Positions 16,466 through 23,705 of a DNA stretch of 64,000 nt are shown piece by piece. The position numbers were made by a program, and so were the translations under genes. Under the pieces are notes generated by a model. The model was not told the DNA's origin, searched no databases, and saw only the letters and a program-made list of their open reading frames with translations. The stretch's first letter is position 1. Each line of letters opens with the position of its first letter. Origin of the DNA: Paeniglutamicibacter psychrophenolicus. GTDB taxonomy: Bacteria; Actinomycetota; Actinomycetes; Actinomycetales; Micrococcaceae. The stretch spans positions 19,775 to 83,774 of the forward strand of contig NZ_JAGIOE010000002.1 in NCBI RefSeq assembly GCF_017876575.1. The letters run 5' to 3'.

Positions 16466-16499
16466 CTATTAGTACCAATATATCTAATAGTACTATTAG
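16466..16499. promoter_or_regulatory. Tandem palindromes upstream of the 89-aa/nrdH pair
   Basis: CTATTAGTACCAATAT at 16466-16481 and the perfect CTAATAGTACTATTAG at 16484-16499, centres 18 bp apart. The perfect copy is identical to that at 15379-15394. Confidence 0.75.
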
Positions 16500-16576
16500 T
16501 GTCAAGAGGTTTGCCGCAAGATTCCGTAGTTTCTTGGGGCCTTTTTACTGCCGCGTTCGGGAAATGAGACTGATGC

Positions 16577-16756
16577 CCGGGAACCTGGCCTGCCACGACG
16601 CGGATCACGGTTATGCCATCTTGAAAACTACCCACGCGATTATGCTGAACCATCGCGCCCGAACCTCGGACCCGGCGCACACTCGTTGTCAATGCTGAAA
16701 AAACCCAACACCCAAAACAGGTGGGCCGGGTCGGGTGCCTTAGACCATGGGGAACT
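16577..16756. repeat. 180-bp dispersed repeat, copy A
   Basis: Matches copy B (18176-18354) over its full length at roughly three quarters of positions, in the same orientation. Best-kept blocks are GGGAACCTGGCC, GATCACGGT, TTGTCAATGCTGAAAAAA and CAGGTGGGCCGGGTCGGG. A shorter third copy is at 44461-44548. No coding frame is shared. It fills most of the gene-free stretch from 16400 to 16870. Confidence 0.7.
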
Positions 16757-16870
16757 AGGGGTGGCTTACTCAGACCCGCGTCTCAATGGCTACAACTCCT
16801 GTGAGGAACTCATACATGCAGCCCGGCGTCGTGCATATTCAAAAGGATGCCAATCGCCTAGCATCAACGC

Positions 16871-17035
16871 ATGACGATCAAGCCGAATGCCCAGAGCAAT
16901 CAGTATTCAATGCTGGACTGCCCACACTGCGACAAAGCGGGGCCCCATTTCTTTATACACGAGCGGCGCAAAACCGGAATCGTGTTCCAGTGTGAGCAGT
17001 GTTTAGCCATGTTTACAGACCCATCGATGGCCTGA
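16871..17035 (+). CDS. 54-aa zinc-ribbon protein
   Basis: A short rightward gene with two CxxC pairs: CPHCDKAG and, 20 residues on, FQCEQCLAMF. The layout is a classical single zinc ribbon. The ATG is the first after an in-frame TAG; no strong ribosome binding site is seen. One of few rightward genes in this leftward region. Function unknown; nucleic-acid binding is possible. Confidence 0.55.
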   Translation: MTIKPNAQSNQYSMLDCPHCDKAGPHFFIHERRKTGIVFQCEQCLAMFTDPSMA

Positions 17036-17196
17036 CGATTGACGGGCTGGATATCGGACGGACACCAGCCCGGCGGGGGGATACGGCGGTGAGGACCATC
17101 GGTACAGTGGTTGGCGCTGTGCGCGTGAATATGGTTCTCACTGCCGGCTTCAATTGAACAAACGTACTGCCGCAATGCAGCTCCGCTGGAGACCAT

Positions 17197-18042
17197 TTAC
17201 CATTCAATGTCTGCCAAGGCTGCCAGTGGCTTCCTTTCGGCGATGTCCCGCACTGCTATCAGTTCGGCGGCTTGTTTGACGGGCTCGGGGAAGTGAAGCA
17301 GTGTGCGTTCCTCGAGCTCGTCCATGGTGATTTGGTAGACCCGGAACTCGTCCAGGGCCAGGAGTGCCCGCAGATGGTCAAGGTCCTGGGTCAGCAGAAA
17401 CGCGCGCGCTTTCAAGACGCCTTGTTCGTGGAAGACGAGTAGTTTCCAGTATTCGGAGGGTAAGGCGACGCCGCGGTATTTGCGGTCGTCGGGGTGGAAG
17501 ACGGGACCGCCGAAGACGCTGGCTCGCAGGTTCTGGACGTCGACGTCTTCGTAGAGGGCGTTTTCGAGGCGGCCCCAGATCCCGTTTTGTTTGCTTTGGT
17601 TGAAGTCGTCCATTTGTGGGGTGATGTTGGTGTAGTGGAAGGAGTCTTGGTTGGCTTGTTGTGCTTCTGGGAGGGTTCCCCAGGTGAGGTCGGCGCGGCG
17701 GGCGATGTGGCCGCGGTCCAGTCGGTTGTCGCTGTACAGTTCGTTGCCGATCTGGGAGTCGGCCGCAAGTCGTGGGTCTTTGGTGAAGTTGAGGTTGGTG
17801 CGGCTGAGTAGTTTGATGCTGGTCCCGTCGATGTTCCAGGCGACCCAGCGGGCAAAGCGCCAGGTTTTGCTCAGTGACAAGGAGAAATGCGTGTAGGGAA
17901 TGATCTCGGTTTCTTCCCACAAGACTGCGTCGTCTTGGATGCTCGCATCCAAGATTGGGACATCGGTGCGGGTGCCAAGAAAATCGGGGTCATACCCGGA
18001 AGGAGAGGCTTTTCCGGAGGAGTCGCGTGTATCGGTGGTCAT
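17197..18042 (-). CDS. DNA/RNA non-specific endonuclease (NUC1 family)
   Basis: This 281-aa protein matches the beta-beta-alpha-metal NUC1 nucleases: DRGHIARRADLTWG holds the catalytic His in the DRGH motif, and NITPQMDDFNQ-x-IW-LE gives the metal-binding Asn and following helix. No signal peptide is visible, so it probably acts inside the cell or is exported by another route. The ATG at MTTDTRD was chosen; a frame nine codons longer exists. It is flanked on both sides by copies A and B of a 180-bp repeat, which hints at insertion as a unit. A role in defence or in conjugation is possible. Confidence 0.82.
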   Translation of the reverse strand: MTTDTRDSSGKASPSGYDPDFLGTRTDVPILDASIQDDAVLWEETEIIPYTHFSLSLSKTWRFARWVAWNIDGTSIKLLSRTNLNFTKDPRLAADSQIGNELYSDNRLDRGHIARRADLTWGTLPEAQQANQDSFHYTNITPQMDDFNQSKQNGIWGRLENALYEDVDVQNLRASVFGGPVFHPDDRKYRGVALPSEYWKLLVFHEQGVLKARAFLLTQDLDHLRALLALDEFRVYQITMDELEERTLLHFPEPVKQAAELIAVRDIAERKPLAALADIEW

Positions 18043-18175
18043 CCTGGTCGCCGCTTTCATCGATAGCAATGGTTGTACCGTTTGTCATGCTGATGCACTC
18101 ACCGTAGGCCCTGCCACTGGATTCTCGTAGTATCGCTGTTCCACTTTTCTGCCGACTTCGAAAAGGTACTTGGGT

Positions 18176-18354
18176 CCGGGAACCTGGCCGGCCACCACGG
18201 AGATCACGGTAATGCCATCGTGAAAACTTCCTCTGGGTTTAAGCCGAGCCATCATGCGCGAACCTCGGGCCCCGTGGACTGGTTGTCAATGCTGAAAAAA
18301 TCCAAGATCTCATGCAGGTGGGCCGGGTCGGGGAGTCTTGGACCATGGGGAACT
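18176..18354. repeat. 180-bp dispersed repeat, copy B
   Basis: Second copy of the repeat at 16577-16756. It occupies the gene-free stretch between the NUC1 gene and the 3' end of the rep gene. Placement beside rep leaves open a role in replication or partition. Confidence 0.7.
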
Positions 18355-18439
18355 GAGCCGAAAGACGCCAGAAAATTACAGGCCACAGGGACATTGAGAA
18401 AACTAAGCGTCGGATATTTGACGAATTCACAAGCCACAC

Positions 18440-19573
18440 CTATTTCTGTCGAAGTGCCCGGATTTGGGCCAGGGCCACGATTTTGGCGGGGGAGTCTTGG
18501 CCAACGCGGGTGGCGCGTTCTGCTCGTTCCTGGAGCAGTCGTGCGGTGTTTCGGGCGGCTTGGGCGCGGCGTTCGAGTGCCTGGGCGTCGGAGCGTTGGT
18601 CGCGGGAGCGTAGGGGTTCTCCGGTGTGGGTGCGCCACGCCGCTAGGCGTGTGCGCATCCAGCCTCGTAGGCGTGGTGCGTAGTCGCTTGAGGGGATTCC
18701 GGAGTAGGCCCAGGGAGATCCGTTGGGTTGGAAGTCCAGGGCGTGGTGTAGGTCTGCGACGGTCCAGCCTGCTATGAGGAAATCGCGAACTGAGGATGCG
18801 ACGTCTTTGGTGCTCATGGGTCGTAAGAGGAAGATTCGGCGACGTAGTTCCGAAGCTGCGGCAAGACGCTGCTTTTTCGATGCTGTCGTTTTGTGGGTGG
18901 GCCAGTTTAGTTCTGGACGATAGGGGGTTTGGTGGGCAGATGCGGCGGAGCCGCCTAATGTGTTTTCAGCCGGCGTAGCCGGTCCTTCAAGGTTTGTTTC
19001 TCGCGCGCGTGTATGGGTTTCTTTTAAGTTCTTAAGGTGAGAACCGCCTACGGCGGGAGGGGTGCCAAATTCATCCACATTACCGGAGCCGGCTGTTTCG
19101 ACTATGGCAAGGGGGGAGGGTGTGCAGAGTACGTAGACGGCTGCTTCGTTGGTGCGTTCTCCGTCTGGGCCTTTGGCGGCGTATTGGGCGCTGCGGCCGC
19201 TGGCTACGATGCCGAGTAGCCCCCAGTCTTGGAAGGACTTGAGGGCTCGGGCGATGGTTCTGCGGCTGACGCCTGCGATTTGGGCGAGGTAGTCCCATCC
19301 GGGGCGGGTGGTCATGGTTTCGTAGTCTGCGCGTTGGATGAGGGTGCGCATGACGTTGTGGAGTGTTCGTTGTGCGGAGGCGTAGCGGCGGGCGTATTCG
19401 GGGTGTTCGAGGAGGGCGCGCATGACGTGGTTGCCGTGTGCGGCTCGTACGGCGCCTGGGGGGACGGATCGTAGGACTACGTCGCGGTGGGTTTCTTTGT
19501 GTCGAGAGACACGGCGTGTGCGACGTGTGAGAGGTGTTGGTTCTTGGGCAAGACTGTGTAAAATAGCAGACAC
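18440..19573 (-). CDS. Putative plasmid replication initiator
   Basis: A 377-aa protein with basic N-terminus (RRTRRVSRHKETHRDV), a helical region, and a winged-helix segment at about 90-135 (WDYLAQIAGVSRRTIARALK, then QDWGLLGIV). The C-terminal part is Arg/Ala-rich and helical. Proteins of this form occur as replication initiators on actinobacterial plasmids. I infer that role from the winged helix and the nearby par genes; a transcriptional regulator is the alternative. The start is GTG with AGGAG four bases upstream. An interrupted 12-bp inverted repeat lies just upstream at 19604-19647. Confidence 0.65.
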   Translation of the reverse strand: MSAILHSLAQEPTPLTRRTRRVSRHKETHRDVVLRSVPPGAVRAAHGNHVMRALLEHPEYARRYASAQRTLHNVMRTLIQRADYETMTTRPGWDYLAQIAGVSRRTIARALKSFQDWGLLGIVASGRSAQYAAKGPDGERTNEAAVYVLCTPSPLAIVETAGSGNVDEFGTPPAVGGSHLKNLKETHTRARETNLEGPATPAENTLGGSAASAHQTPYRPELNWPTHKTTASKKQRLAAASELRRRIFLLRPMSTKDVASSVRDFLIAGWTVADLHHALDFQPNGSPWAYSGIPSSDYAPRLRGWMRTRLAAWRTHTGEPLRSRDQRSDAQALERRAQAARNTARLLQERAERATRVGQDSPAKIVALAQIRALRQK

Positions 19574-19603
19574 AAGGCTCCTGTAAAAGGGTGTGTTTGT
19601 GAG

Positions 19604-19647
19604 AGCTATTCACCCGAGACCCGCCAAGATCATGTGGGTAAATAGCT
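19604..19647. promoter_or_regulatory. Inverted repeat upstream of the rep-like gene
   Basis: AGCTATTCACCC and GGGTAAATAGCT (one mismatch) are separated by 20 bases, 31-74 bp upstream of the GTG start. It could be an autoregulatory or replication-control site. Confidence 0.45.
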
Positions 19648-19660
19648 AGATAACTTGAGT

Positions 19661-19685
19661 GAAGGCCCGTCTAGTACGGGCCTTC
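19661..19685. terminator. Hairpin terminator between RHH gene and rep-like gene
   Basis: Perfect 10-bp stem GAAGGCCCGT / ACGGGCCTTC with loop CTAGT, six bases beyond the RHH stop codon, followed on the plus strand by TTCAATTT. It probably ends transcription of the leftward RHH gene before the rep promoter. Confidence 0.7.
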
Positions 19686-19691
19686 TTCAAT

Positions 19692-19919
19692 TTAAGAAGC
19701 GCGGATTATCGGCAGCTCCTCTTGGGTCTTAAGTAGGTTGAGATCAACTGTGGACAAATGAGCGGTGATTATCTCCGCAACATAGTCGCTGACTGTCTGT
19801 CCGCTGGCCTCGGCCACAATTTCTAGTTGACTAGCCGTATCGACAGGCATGCGAGAGCCGACGAGCTTGCGATCGCCTTTACTCTTCCTGCCGCCTCGAC
19901 GGGCATTCGTAATAGCCAT
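19692..19919 (-). CDS. Ribbon-helix-helix DNA-binding protein
   Basis: A 75-aa protein with a basic N-terminus (NARRGGRKSKGDRKLVGSR) and an RHH domain: SRMPVDTASQLEIVAEASG, then TVSDYVAEIITAHL. The ATG at MAITNAR was chosen because the palindrome at 19925 sits directly upstream. It is probably an autoregulated plasmid copy-number or transfer regulator. Confidence 0.75.
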   Translation of the reverse strand: MAITNARRGGRKSKGDRKLVGSRMPVDTASQLEIVAEASGQTVSDYVAEIITAHLSTVDLNLLKTQEELPIIRAS

Positions 19920-19924
19920 GGCTC

Positions 19925-19955
19925 CATTCAATCGGTAACAGATACCGATTGAATG
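19925..19955. promoter_or_regulatory. Perfect 13-bp-arm palindrome at the RHH start
   Basis: CATTCAATCGGTA, spacer ACAGA, TACCGATTGAATG. It ends five bases upstream of the RHH start codon, the usual place for an autoregulatory operator. The inner half site ATCGGTA recurs in the palindrome at 5248-5266. Confidence 0.75.
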
Positions 19956-20002
19956 CAAGCCCGCCGCGTGTCGCAATATATTTTTCCTTGTCTCTGTCCA
20001 AG

Positions 20003-20731
20003 TCAGTGGATTCTTAGGGCGGACTGTCTGATTCGAGAAGTATCGTACTTTCGCAGTGCCATCCAGGCCGAGACAAGGCCAGCGATAACCAAGAGGGCCG
20101 CGATTCCGCTGAGGATCTGGCCAAAGTCATACAGTCCGTCGATGGCCAGGCCGGCAACCATGAGCACGGCCCGAACGATTGCCAAACCGAACCCGGCAGC
20201 GAGGAGGGCCGAGGCTACTTGCCTGAGCCTCTGCGGGGGAGTGCGTGCGTCCCTGAGCAGCGGGCCGATGAGCAAGGCCCCCAGGTAGCCGACGTAGGCC
20301 ACGATCACGGTGTTGTAGGCCAACACCAACGGGTCATCGATATAGGCACCCAGGCCCGGTGAGGGCTCCGGACTGTCCGTGAAGGCGAACAGAATCAAGG
20401 CGAGCACGAAGGTCAGAACCAGGATGGTCTTGCCGGAAATCCCTGCCGTGAGTCGCAGGACGCGAGGGTTTCGCAGGGCCCTCGCGATTTCACAGACGAG
20501 GATGTTGATGGCCAGAAGCAGAGCGAGTTTTGCGAACAGGTCAGTGAAATTCGTGCGCAGGAACAAGCCGTCCACGAATTCATAGACCGCTGGGAGCATC
20601 AGGCCGAAGGCTACGGCGGCACAAAGACCGCTGAGGAAGATCGATTGGTTGATACTGCGAGCCAGCCCTCCAATTCTTGTCAGGCTAAGCGTCGCGCTTA
20701 CGAGGACAACTACAAAAAACAGTATTTCCAT
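20003..20731 (-). CDS. Seven-helix membrane protein (MAB_1171c/DUF6545-like)
   Basis: This 242-aa protein has about seven hydrophobic segments (starting ILFFVVVLVSATLSL; others near 30-55, 65-90, 98-118, 135-160, 168-195 and 205-230). The pattern recalls actinobacterial membrane proteins of the MAB_1171c type that are encoded with helix-turn-helix partners. Its start codon overlaps the stop of the regulator gene (TAATG), so the two are translationally coupled. Role unknown; control of transfer or surface exclusion would fit the setting. Confidence 0.6.
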   Translation of the reverse strand: MEILFFVVVLVSATLSLTRIGGLARSINQSIFLSGLCAAVAFGLMLPAVYEFVDGLFLRTNFTDLFAKLALLLAINILVCEIARALRNPRVLRLTAGISGKTILVLTFVLALILFAFTDSPEPSPGLGAYIDDPLVLAYNTVIVAYVGYLGALLIGPLLRDARTPPQRLRQVASALLAAGFGLAIVRAVLMVAGLAIDGLYDFGQILSGIAALLVIAGLVSAWMALRKYDTSRIRQSALRIH

Positions 20732-21462
20732 TAACCTAGGGTCTCCAAATAATTGACTGCGGCGCTTTCGTCATCGACTTTCTTCTTGGTCTCGCGTCGC
20801 AAGAACTCCAAGCGGGAAGAAACCAGGTCGATGAGTTCAACATCCCCCAACTCGGAAAGGGCATTCTCTCGTCCGTACATCGGCCAGCCGGCCTCTTGCT
20901 CCGTCACCAGTCCCGAAACCAGCAGGCCGCTGGCACTGGAGACACCGGCAAAACGGGAGGCGATGATGGCCAGTTCGGGATCCAGCCGATTTTCTGCGAG
21001 CTGTGCCGATAGGTTGCTGGGCGCGATACCGCCGTGTTCGGAAACATGTTGACGGATGCCTCCTGGATCTATCGCATCCAGCCAGTTCCTCACCGATCCG
21101 GCGAAAGGGATCGCTTCCATGGGGACAACACCCAGTGCCTGGGCGAAGTCCGCGCGGATTCGCGACATCAGGTGCACGAGAGCATCAACATATGAGACCT
21201 GGCTTAGCAGCTCTGCGTCCGTGACAGGCTTCCGTTCCTGTCCCAGGGCGGCATAGGGCTCAAAGGACCCCAGCACATCCAGGGGATTCAGGCGTGCAGC
21301 TCGGGAGGCGGCGATCACCGTAGGCACGGCAATACGCCCCCTGATTCGCTGGTTGTGCAGGGTGGTCCGTTTCATGCCAAGCAATTTGCTTAGCTGGGAG
21401 GCTCCATCGGGCAGGCCTGCGGTGGCAAGCCAATCGCTGAAGGAGCGGGCTGAGATAGACAC
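20731..21462 (-). CDS. Helix-turn-helix regulator coupled to the membrane protein
   Basis: A 243-aa protein with an N-terminal HTH-like segment (about 8-60: FSDWLATAGLPDGASQLSKL, then KRTTLHNQRIRGRIAVPTVI) and a long helical C-terminal half of unknown fold. It looks like a DNA-binding regulator of the kind that pairs with multi-span membrane proteins. First gene of a leftward two-gene operon. Confidence 0.65.
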   Translation of the reverse strand: MSISARSFSDWLATAGLPDGASQLSKLLGMKRTTLHNQRIRGRIAVPTVIAASRAARLNPLDVLGSFEPYAALGQERKPVTDAELLSQVSYVDALVHLMSRIRADFAQALGVVPMEAIPFAGSVRNWLDAIDPGGIRQHVSEHGGIAPSNLSAQLAENRLDPELAIIASRFAGVSSASGLLVSGLVTEQEAGWPMYGRENALSELGDVELIDLVSSRLEFLRRETKKKVDDESAAVNYLETLG

Positions 21463-21614
21463 GGGCGGTCCTTAATCGAGTGTGGTGTTCCTTCCCATTG
21501 TCGCTCATCGGGCACAACCAAGTGTGTCACAATAAAATAAATAATGACAAAATGTTAGGGTTGGGTCATACGGTGGGAGCGTAGGTCGTTCCCTTGTCGA
21601 TGGTTGACCGGAGG

Positions 21615-21938
21615 CTATTCGCCATGCAAGTACTTGAGCAACAGCTTCGCAGCGACCGAGAGTTGCGTCCGATTGATTCGATAAAGGACGCGAACGCCTT
21701 GCCGCTCCTCCGTGGCGTCGGATTCAACCACGCCATGGCTTTCGAGCATCACAAGGTGCCTGGCGACCGTGCGGTAGTTGGCCGACAGCGCCCTGCCCAC
21801 ATCCCCGGAGGTAACCCCTTCTTCGCACATCGACAGGTGACGAAGAATCTCCGCACGCAACGGCGTCATGCCAAAAAGTTCGATCACCTCAGATGCCTCT
21901 TGTGAAGGCTCGGGTTTGGCTTGAACGTATTTGGGCAT
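21615..21938 (-). CDS. Winged-helix regulator (ArsR/MarR-like), divergent to the T4SS operon
   Basis: A 107-aa protein: MTPLRAEILRHLSMCEEGVT, then SGDVGRALSANYRTVARHLV and a wing (VRVLYRINRT). No metal-binding Cys cluster of ArsR sensors is evident. I chose the ATG at MPKYVQAK. It is transcribed away from the T4SS operon, with an inverted repeat between the two, so it probably controls transfer gene expression. Confidence 0.75.
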   Translation of the reverse strand: MPKYVQAKPEPSQEASEVIELFGMTPLRAEILRHLSMCEEGVTSGDVGRALSANYRTVARHLVMLESHGVVESDATEERQGVRVLYRINRTQLSVAAKLLLKYLHGE

Positions 21939-21973
21939 TCCCCAATTCTGCCAAAAATTCACGACACTCCCTC

Positions 21974-21998
21974 CACTGTACTATTAAATGATACAGTG
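21974..21998. promoter_or_regulatory. Inverted repeat between the winged-helix gene and the T4SS operon
   Basis: CACTGTA and TACAGTG flank an 11-bp AT-rich centre, midway between two divergent starts at 21938 and 22040. A likely operator of the winged-helix regulator. Its centre CTATTA resembles part of the plasmid palindrome family. Confidence 0.55.
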
Positions 21999-22039
21999 AC
22001 CATAGTTCTCAAGACCCACGCAGACCTCGGAGAAACCTC

Positions 22040-23179
22040 ATGGAAAACTCGAAAGTTGCCGGAACAGCAGCCGCTGTTCTTGCTCTTTTCATGGTCCCCG
22101 TAGTGGTTGTGATGCTCCTGCTCATGGGCGGCAATACTGCCGCTTCTGCCGACAACGGAAGCTGCGGGGAAGATGCCGAGGCGCCCGTCGCCGAACAGGC
22201 AGAAAGCAAGTCGATTGCAGGATTCTCCGGGGCCCAGCTCAAGAATGCAGCGCAGATCATGACTGCCGCCTCCGACCTCAAATTGTCCCTGGCAGCCCAA
22301 ATCCTGGGCGTACAGACCGCCATCGGGGAATCCACCCTCAAGGTCATCGACTTCGGTGACGGAGCCGGCCCGGACTCACGCGGACTCTTCCAACAGCGCG
22401 ATAACGGCGCATGGGGATCATACGAAGACCGCATGAACCCACACACCAGCGCGACCAACTTTTTCAAGGCACTGCAGAAGGTCGAGGGCTGGCAGGACCT
22501 AGAGCCAAGCCAAGCGATTCACCGGGTCCAACGCAATGCGGACCCCAACCACTACACCCCGTTCCGTTCCCCGGCCGTTCAAATCGTCAAAGCCCTCTCG
22601 GTCGGCACGCTGGGCGAGGACCTGGATGAAAAGTTTGAAGACATCACCCCCAACGGCGACTGCCCCGATACCTCACCTGACGCAAAACAAATAGGCGATC
22701 TGGGATCAGGGGAATGGTCCAGTCCACTGCCTGGCTTCACAGCGATGACCAGCCCGTTTGGTCCACGTAAATGCCCTGCAGGGGCATCGTGCAATTCCAG
22801 CGTTTTGGACCACAAGGGCATTGATCTTTCCAAGAAGGGCGGGGCCTCCGTGCTGGCTCCCACGGACATGAAAATCACCGTGGCAGAGCAGGGCCAGGGT
22901 TGGAAATCCGCCTACGGAACCTACATCATCGCCAAGCAGGTTGAAAAGCCCGGTCTGGTCTTCGAGTTCCACCACCTGGTCCACGGCAGCTTGAAAGTGA
23001 AAGCCGGGGACACCGTGGCCGCTGGAACTCCCTTGGGGATCGAGGGAACCACGGGCAACTCCACGGGTGTTCACCTGCATTTCCAGATTGCCCCACCAGG
23101 AACCCCGGCCAATGCACCGACCTACCGAACCGTTGTTGATCCAGCACCAATCCTGAAGTCCAAGGGAGTCTTCTCATGA
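22040..23179 (+). CDS. T4SS cell-wall hydrolase: transglycosylase-like plus M23 peptidase
   Basis: A 379-aa exported or membrane-anchored hydrolase. Residues 8-30 are a membrane segment. Residues about 70-170 resemble a lysozyme-like transglycosylase (QTAIGESTLKV, DSRGLFQQRDNGAWGSYEDR). The C-terminal part is an M23 endopeptidase: HKGIDLS holds the first metal His at 257 and Asp, and HLHFQI holds the HxH at 345 and 347. Both activities would open peptidoglycan for the transfer channel, as VirB1-type proteins do. First gene of the rightward T4SS operon, with GGAG upstream of the ATG. The next gene overlaps by ATGA. Confidence 0.85.
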   Translation: MENSKVAGTAAAVLALFMVPVVVVMLLLMGGNTAASADNGSCGEDAEAPVAEQAESKSIAGFSGAQLKNAAQIMTAASDLKLSLAAQILGVQTAIGESTLKVIDFGDGAGPDSRGLFQQRDNGAWGSYEDRMNPHTSATNFFKALQKVEGWQDLEPSQAIHRVQRNADPNHYTPFRSPAVQIVKALSVGTLGEDLDEKFEDITPNGDCPDTSPDAKQIGDLGSGEWSSPLPGFTAMTSPFGPRKCPAGASCNSSVLDHKGIDLSKKGGASVLAPTDMKITVAEQGQGWKSAYGTYIIAKQVEKPGLVFEFHHLVHGSLKVKAGDTVAAGTPLGIEGTTGNSTGVHLHFQIAPPGTPANAPTYRTVVDPAPILKSKGVFS

Positions 23180-23673
23180 ACACCACCCAGGCCCCCCAAG
23201 GGCTGAATCTCTGGCAGATGGCCGGACTGGGCGTGTGCGCCCTGTCGTTGTCAGGGTGCGGCCTTTTCACCGGGCCAGCCAACGATGCGACACCACCAAC
23301 GCCAACCCTTTCCTCTCCCGCTCCCAGCACTGTGGCCTCTGTGGAGGCACCGAAGGATGTGGCCATCAAGGTCATGGACCTTTTCGCCCGGCCCAATACC
23401 CCGGAGCGACGGTGGTTCATTGACTTGCTGCCGTACCTGACCGAGGAATACGCCGAGGAAGCCCAATACATTGATCCGGCACGCGTGCCCATGACCAAGG
23501 TCAACGCGAATCCCACCACCAGCCAAGACGAGCACATGCCCCAAATGGTCATCGTGCGATTCAGCACGAATGACGGTCCCTGGCAAGTTGTCTTGGTCCA
23601 AGACCATGACGGGCAACCTTGGCTGGTTCAGGCCATTGAACCTGACAAGCCAGCTCCCACCTTCACCCCCTAA
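23176..23673 (+). CDS. T4SS-associated lipoprotein
   Basis: A 165-aa protein with a hydrophobic stretch ending in a lipobox (LSLSGC, Cys near 28). The mature domain (about 60-165) contains PERRWFIDLLPYLTEEYAEE and DGPWQVVLVQDHDGQPWLVQ; it is not assigned to a family. Translation is coupled to the hydrolase gene by ATGA overlap. It probably sits on the outer membrane face and supports the channel. Confidence 0.7.
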   Translation: MNTTQAPQGLNLWQMAGLGVCALSLSGCGLFTGPANDATPPTPTLSSPAPSTVASVEAPKDVAIKVMDLFARPNTPERRWFIDLLPYLTEEYAEEAQYIDPARVPMTKVNANPTTSQDEHMPQMVIVRFSTNDGPWQVVLVQDHDGQPWLVQAIEPDKPAPTFTP

Positions 23674-23705
23674 CGATCCGCCCCGACGACCAAAGAGGTA
23701 TTCAC

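Noticed and set aside
14615..16499. CRISPR-like array
   Set aside because: The repeats are palindromic, irregularly spaced at promoters and have no spacers or cas genes.
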